In this document: piece after piece, positions 6,400 to 9,264 of the stretch
Numbering within the stretch: the first letter of the stretch is position 1
Layout of the letters: every line of letters starts with the position of its first letter
Assembly (NCBI GenBank): GCA_964635295.1
Contig: CAZWOB010000077.1
Span: forward strand, 1 to 9,264
DNA length: 9,264 nt
Origin: Waddlia sp964635295
Lineage (GTDB): Bacteria; Chlamydiota; Chlamydiia; Chlamydiales; Waddliaceae
Direction: 5' to 3'
Notes under the pieces: generated by a model
What the model was told of the DNA's origin: nothing
Seen by the model: the letters and a program-made list of their open reading frames with translations, nothing else
The model's database searches: none
Program-made: the position numbers and the translations under genes

Positions 6400-7500
6400 A
6401 TGCAATTCATTGATTTAAAAAAACAATATTCCCTTCACAAAAACGAGATCAACGCAGAAATCCAAAAAGTCCTGGACAGCGGGCAATACATCCTCGGACC
6501 ACAAGTCGCTGAGCTCGAAAAGCTTCTAGCTGAATACGTCAACGTCAAGCACTGCTTGACAGTCTCCAGCGGCACCGACTCTCTGCAAATCGCCCTCATG
6601 GCGCTAGGCATCGGCCCGGGAGATGAGGTCATCACCGTCCCCTTTACATTTATCTCCTCAGCACAAGTGATCTCGCTTGTCGGAGCCACCCCCGTCTTTG
6701 TCGATATCGACCCCGAAACCTACAATATCAATCTCGAACAGCTGGAAAAAGCGATCACGCCGAAAACAAAAGCGATCATGCCTGTCTCCCTCTTCGGCCA
6801 AATGCCCGACTTCAACAAAATTAACGCAATCGCCCAAAAACACAACCTTCCGGTCATCGAAGACGGAGCCCAAAGTTTCGGAGCCACACAGAACGGCAAA
6901 AAAAGCTGCGGCGTTTCCACCATCGGTTCCACAAGCTTCTTCCCCGCAAAGCCATTCGGATGCTATGGCGATGGAGGAGCCCTCTTCACCAACGATGATG
7001 CGATCGCAGAAAAAATGCGCATGATCCGCACCCATGGAAGCATCGAAAAACACCACCACCCCATGTTTGGACTTAACGGCCGTTTCGATACGATCCAAGC
7101 CGCCGTCCTCCTCGCCAAATTCCCGCATTTCCCCAAGGAAGTCTCTGAAAGAGAAAGAATCGGGGCCAGATACACAGAACTGCTCAAGGAAGTCTGCACA
7201 ACACCTGCCGTGCAAATGGGAAACACCCACGTCTACGCCCAATACACCATTCGCGTTGAAAATCGAGAAGAAGTGCAGGAGAGACTTAATGAGAAAGGAA
7301 TCCCGTCCGCAGTCTATTACCCTGTCTGCGTGCATGAACAACCTGTCTACAAGCACCTGGGCTACCAAACGGGAAGCTTCCCTGCTGCCGAGAAAGCCTC
7401 ACGCGAAGTTCTCAGCCTGCCGATGCACCCCTGGCTTGAAGAGAAAGATCAGGATACAATCGTCAATACAATCAAAGAATCACTCTTAGCTCTGGCATAA
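6400..7500 (+). CDS. wbpE: WbpE/WlbC-type PLP aminotransferase (DegT/DnrJ/EryC1/StrS family)
   Basis: Predicted to transaminate UDP-2-acetamido-2-deoxy-3-keto-glucuronic acid at C3, giving the 3-amino sugar with glutamate as amino donor, in the cytosol. All 366 residues fit the family. The N-terminus reads MQFIDLKKQY and is followed by GQYILGP (28-34). The PLP phosphate-binding SSGTDSL lies at 56-62, the cofactor aspartate D155 is in VIEDGAQSFGA (152-162), and the Schiff-base lysine K184 is in SFFPAKPFGCYGDGGALFTN (179-198). That last segment closely resembles the one I recall from Pseudomonas aeruginosa WbpE. SLPMHPWL (339-346) is the usual C-terminal motif. It is followed after three bases by the fused dehydrogenase/acetyltransferase that would catalyse the steps before and after it, which strongly supports this substrate. 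Another sugar-nucleotide 3-aminotransferase specificity (QdtB/FdtB-like) is the main alternative. Confidence 0.9.
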   Translation: MQFIDLKKQYSLHKNEINAEIQKVLDSGQYILGPQVAELEKLLAEYVNVKHCLTVSSGTDSLQIALMALGIGPGDEVITVPFTFISSAQVISLVGATPVFVDIDPETYNINLEQLEKAITPKTKAIMPVSLFGQMPDFNKINAIAQKHNLPVIEDGAQSFGATQNGKKSCGVSTIGSTSFFPAKPFGCYGDGGALFTNDDAIAEKMRMIRTHGSIEKHHHPMFGLNGRFDTIQAAVLLAKFPHFPKEVSERERIGARYTELLKEVCTTPAVQMGNTHVYAQYTIRVENREEVQERLNEKGIPSAVYYPVCVHEQPVYKHLGYQTGSFPAAEKASREVLSLPMHPWLEEKDQDTIVNTIKESLLALA

Positions 7501-7503
7501 AGC

Positions 7504-9132
7504 ATGAAACAATCAAAAAACACTGCAGTGATCGGCGCGGGAAGATGGGGAAAAAATATCGCCCGCAACTTTTATGAACTTGGCGTCCTCCATACCATCT
7601 GCGATCCAAATGAAAACCTTCTCGACGACTACAAGAAACAATACCCCGACATCCAGACGACGGCAAGCTACCAATCGATCCTCGACAACCCCACGCTCAC
7701 GCAAGTCGTCATCGCCGCGCCGGCCGGCCTCCACTACATACTGGCGAAGCAGGCTCTGGAAGCTGGAAAAGATGTCTTTGTCGAAAAACCCCTCTGCTTG
7801 GACCTTCACGAAGCGGAAGAGCTGATCCAGCTGGCCGAAAAGGGGCAGCAGATCCTGATGGTCGGCCACATCCTGCAGTATCACCCTTGTGTCAAAAGGC
7901 TGCAGGAACTGATCGGTTCAGGCGAACTCGGACAGCTTCAGTATATTGTTTCCAACCGCTTGAACTTAGGAGCGATCAGGACCGAAGAAAACGCTTTATG
8001 GGACCTCGCTCCCCACGACATTTCCGTCGTCCTTTCCCTTTGCAACCAGTTGCTTCCCGAAAAAGTGAAGTGCCTGGGCGGAGCGTTTGTTTCTCCGGGA
8101 ATCGCGGATACGGCTTTGACAACAATGCGTTTCGAAGGAAACCTGCGCGCGCACATCTACGTCAGCTGGCTGAATCCCTATAAAGAGCAAAAATTAGTCG
8201 TTGTCGGCTCGAACGGCATGCTTGTCTTCGACGATACAAGGCCTTGGGAAGAAAAGCTCCTGCTATTTCGAAACCATCTCACCTGGCGCGATGACCAAAC
8301 ACCTGACGTTTCCCATAGGGACGCCGAAAAAATTCATGTGGAGCCCAAAGAGCCCCTGAAAGAAGAATGCCGCCATTTCCTCAAGTGTTGTGAAGAGAGG
8401 ATCGAGCCGCAAACAGACGGAAAAGAGGGCTTGCGGGTACTCAAAGTGCTCCAGGCAGCCCAGGCCAGTTTAAATGTCGACGGGATGGCAAAGAACCCTC
8501 GCGACAAACATCTTCTGAAGTCGTCGAAAACTCCTCACTATTCCGTTCATCCAACGGTTGTGATCGATTCAAATGTGGTCATTGGCAACGGATCGACGAT
8601 CTTGCAATTTTCCCACTTGATGGAAGGGTGCAAAATTGGGGAAGAGACCGAGATCGGACAAAATGTCAGCCTATCACCGAACGTCGTCCTTGGAAATCGT
8701 GTCACTGTTCAAAACCAAGTCAATATCGAATCAGGAATTACCTGCGAAGATCATGTCTTTCTAGGGCATGGGGTCGTTTTTACCAATGTCAAAAATCCAA
8801 GAGGAAAAGCAGTTGCTCAGAAAACCCTGATCAAAGAGGGAGCGACCATCTGCACAAACTCCTCCATCCAAACAGGCTTGGAAATTGGAGAGCATAGTTT
8901 CATTGAGGCCGGTGCTGTCGTCACACAAAACGTCAAGCCTTACGCTCTCATCGAGAGCATGACGGGAAGACAGGCTGGATGGGTGAGCCGAAACGGTAAA
9001 AAGCTCGACCTCCCCCTGCAGGCGCCGAGCGGTGAAACGTTGACCGCGACCTGCCCCGCGACAGAAGAGATCTATCACCTCATCGGAGACGCTCTCGAGC
9101 TGAAGCAAAAGCAAGAAGCCGCACCCGTCTGA
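7504..9132 (+). CDS. Fused Gfo/Idh/MocA dehydrogenase (WbpB-like) and left-handed beta-helix N-acetyltransferase (WbpD-like)
   Basis: A 542-residue two-domain enzyme. Residues about 1-335 are a Gfo/Idh/MocA oxidoreductase. It has the NAD-binding AVIGAGRWG (8-16), VFVEKPLCLD with the catalytic-type lysine K95 (91-100), and WDLAPHDISV with H171 (166-175). Residues about 345-500 form a hexapeptide-repeat acetyltransferase: HPTVVIDSNVVIGNGS (349-364), IGQNVSLSPNVVLGN (384-398), VFTNVKNPRGK (425-435) and the closing AGWVSRNGKKLDLP (491-504). Together they would oxidise C3 of UDP-GlcNAcA and later acetylate the 3-amino group made by WbpE, giving UDP-2,3-diacetamido-2,3-dideoxyglucuronic acid. In the best-known pathways these are separate proteins (WbpB/WlbA and WbpD/WlbB). 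The frame is unbroken across the join, so the fusion looks genuine. It begins three bases after the wbpE stop without a clear ribosome binding site, suggesting coupling. Individual substrate assignments are inferred. Confidence 0.9.
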   Translation: MKQSKNTAVIGAGRWGKNIARNFYELGVLHTICDPNENLLDDYKKQYPDIQTTASYQSILDNPTLTQVVIAAPAGLHYILAKQALEAGKDVFVEKPLCLDLHEAEELIQLAEKGQQILMVGHILQYHPCVKRLQELIGSGELGQLQYIVSNRLNLGAIRTEENALWDLAPHDISVVLSLCNQLLPEKVKCLGGAFVSPGIADTALTTMRFEGNLRAHIYVSWLNPYKEQKLVVVGSNGMLVFDDTRPWEEKLLLFRNHLTWRDDQTPDVSHRDAEKIHVEPKEPLKEECRHFLKCCEERIEPQTDGKEGLRVLKVLQAAQASLNVDGMAKNPRDKHLLKSSKTPHYSVHPTVVIDSNVVIGNGSTILQFSHLMEGCKIGEETEIGQNVSLSPNVVLGNRVTVQNQVNIESGITCEDHVFLGHGVVFTNVKNPRGKAVAQKTLIKEGATICTNSSIQTGLEIGEHSFIEAGAVVTQNVKPYALIESMTGRQAGWVSRNGKKLDLPLQAPSGETLTATCPATEEIYHLIGDALELKQKQEAAPV

Positions 9133-9136
9133 GCTG

Positions 9137-9264
9137 ATGACATTTTATCTCGAAAGGGAACAGTCTCTCATTGATGACGTCCTCGTGGTACGACTGGAAG
9201 GCGTTCCTGATCCCGACCTTTTAGATACCCTCAACGCCGAGCAGCGGCGCTATCAGCTTAAATA
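9137..9264 (+). CDS. 5' end of an unrecognised gene, cut by the window edge
   Basis: An open frame of 42 codons begins with ATG four bases after the fusion gene's stop and runs off the window. It starts MTFYLEREQSL and continues with an acidic/hydrophobic stretch (IDDVLVVRLEG, then VPDPDLLDTLNAEQRR). It does not resemble the N-terminus of a UDP-GlcNAc 2-epimerase (WbpI), a UDP-sugar 6-dehydrogenase (WbpA) or a glycosyltransferase. Position and spacing suggest it belongs to the same operon, and its GC-rich codons match the preceding genes. No function can be given. Confidence 0.55.
   Translation, partial: MTFYLEREQSLIDDVLVVRLEGVPDPDLLDTLNAEQRRYQLK

Noticed and set aside
6189..6410. A 73-codon minus-strand frame spanning the intergenic region and the start of the flippase gene.
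   Set aside because: It overlaps the flippase N-terminus in another frame, has no recognisable motif, and ends inside the flippase coding region; judged a chance open frame.
6384..6413. Nine-codon frame (MKTGSYAIH) overlapping the start of the aminotransferase gene, considered as a leader peptide.
   Set aside because: No ribosome binding site precedes it and it has no attenuator-like codon bias or following hairpin.
6658..7368. A 236-codon open frame on the minus strand opposite the aminotransferase gene.
   Set aside because: It is the antisense shadow of a GC-rich coding region; its protein is dominated by Phe, Asp, Gly and Val repeats without family motifs, and the plus-strand gene is unmistakable.

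Overview
This 9.3 kb window is part of a bacterial surface-polysaccharide (O-antigen or capsule type) biosynthesis locus. The wbpE-type and wbpB/wbpD-type sugar genes and the Wzx-like flippase suggest a Gram-negative envelope. I cannot name the organism from sequence alone. Base composition is mixed: glycosyltransferase and flippase genes are AT-rich, for example 15 G+C in 60 bases at 5761-5820. The nucleotide-sugar genes on the right are much GC-richer, for example 40 of 60 at 7681-7740.

Layout. Left module (about 81-6274): six genes packed with almost no intergenic DNA and flipping strand repeatedly. They are a family 2 glycosyltransferase (+), a second family 2 glycosyltransferase and an unassigned 266-residue protein (both -), a GT4-type glycosyltransferase (+), an unassigned 478-residue possible alpha/alpha-toroid protein, and a 12-helix Wzx-like flippase (both -). 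The convergent pairs overlap at their 3' ends by 85 and 24 bases. The divergent pair has only 19 bases between start codons. Both same-strand pairs overlap by 11 bases.

A 125-base intergenic stretch (6275-6399) carries a good sigma70-type promoter facing right. It is followed by the right module, all on + with gaps of 3-4 bases: a WbpE-like PLP aminotransferase, a fused WbpB-like dehydrogenase plus WbpD-like N-acetyltransferase, and the first 42 codons of an unrecognised gene running off the window.

Functionally, the right module would convert UDP-GlcNAcA to UDP-2,3-diacetamido-2,3-dideoxyglucuronic acid through oxidation at C3, transamination and N-acetylation. The three glycosyltransferases could use this and other sugars to build a lipid-linked oligosaccharide, and the flippase would export it. 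No polymerase (Wzy), UDP-GlcNAc 6-dehydrogenase (WbpA) or initiating transferase is visible here. The two unassigned proteins, each transcriptionally paired with a recognisable glycan gene, are the best candidates for something new.
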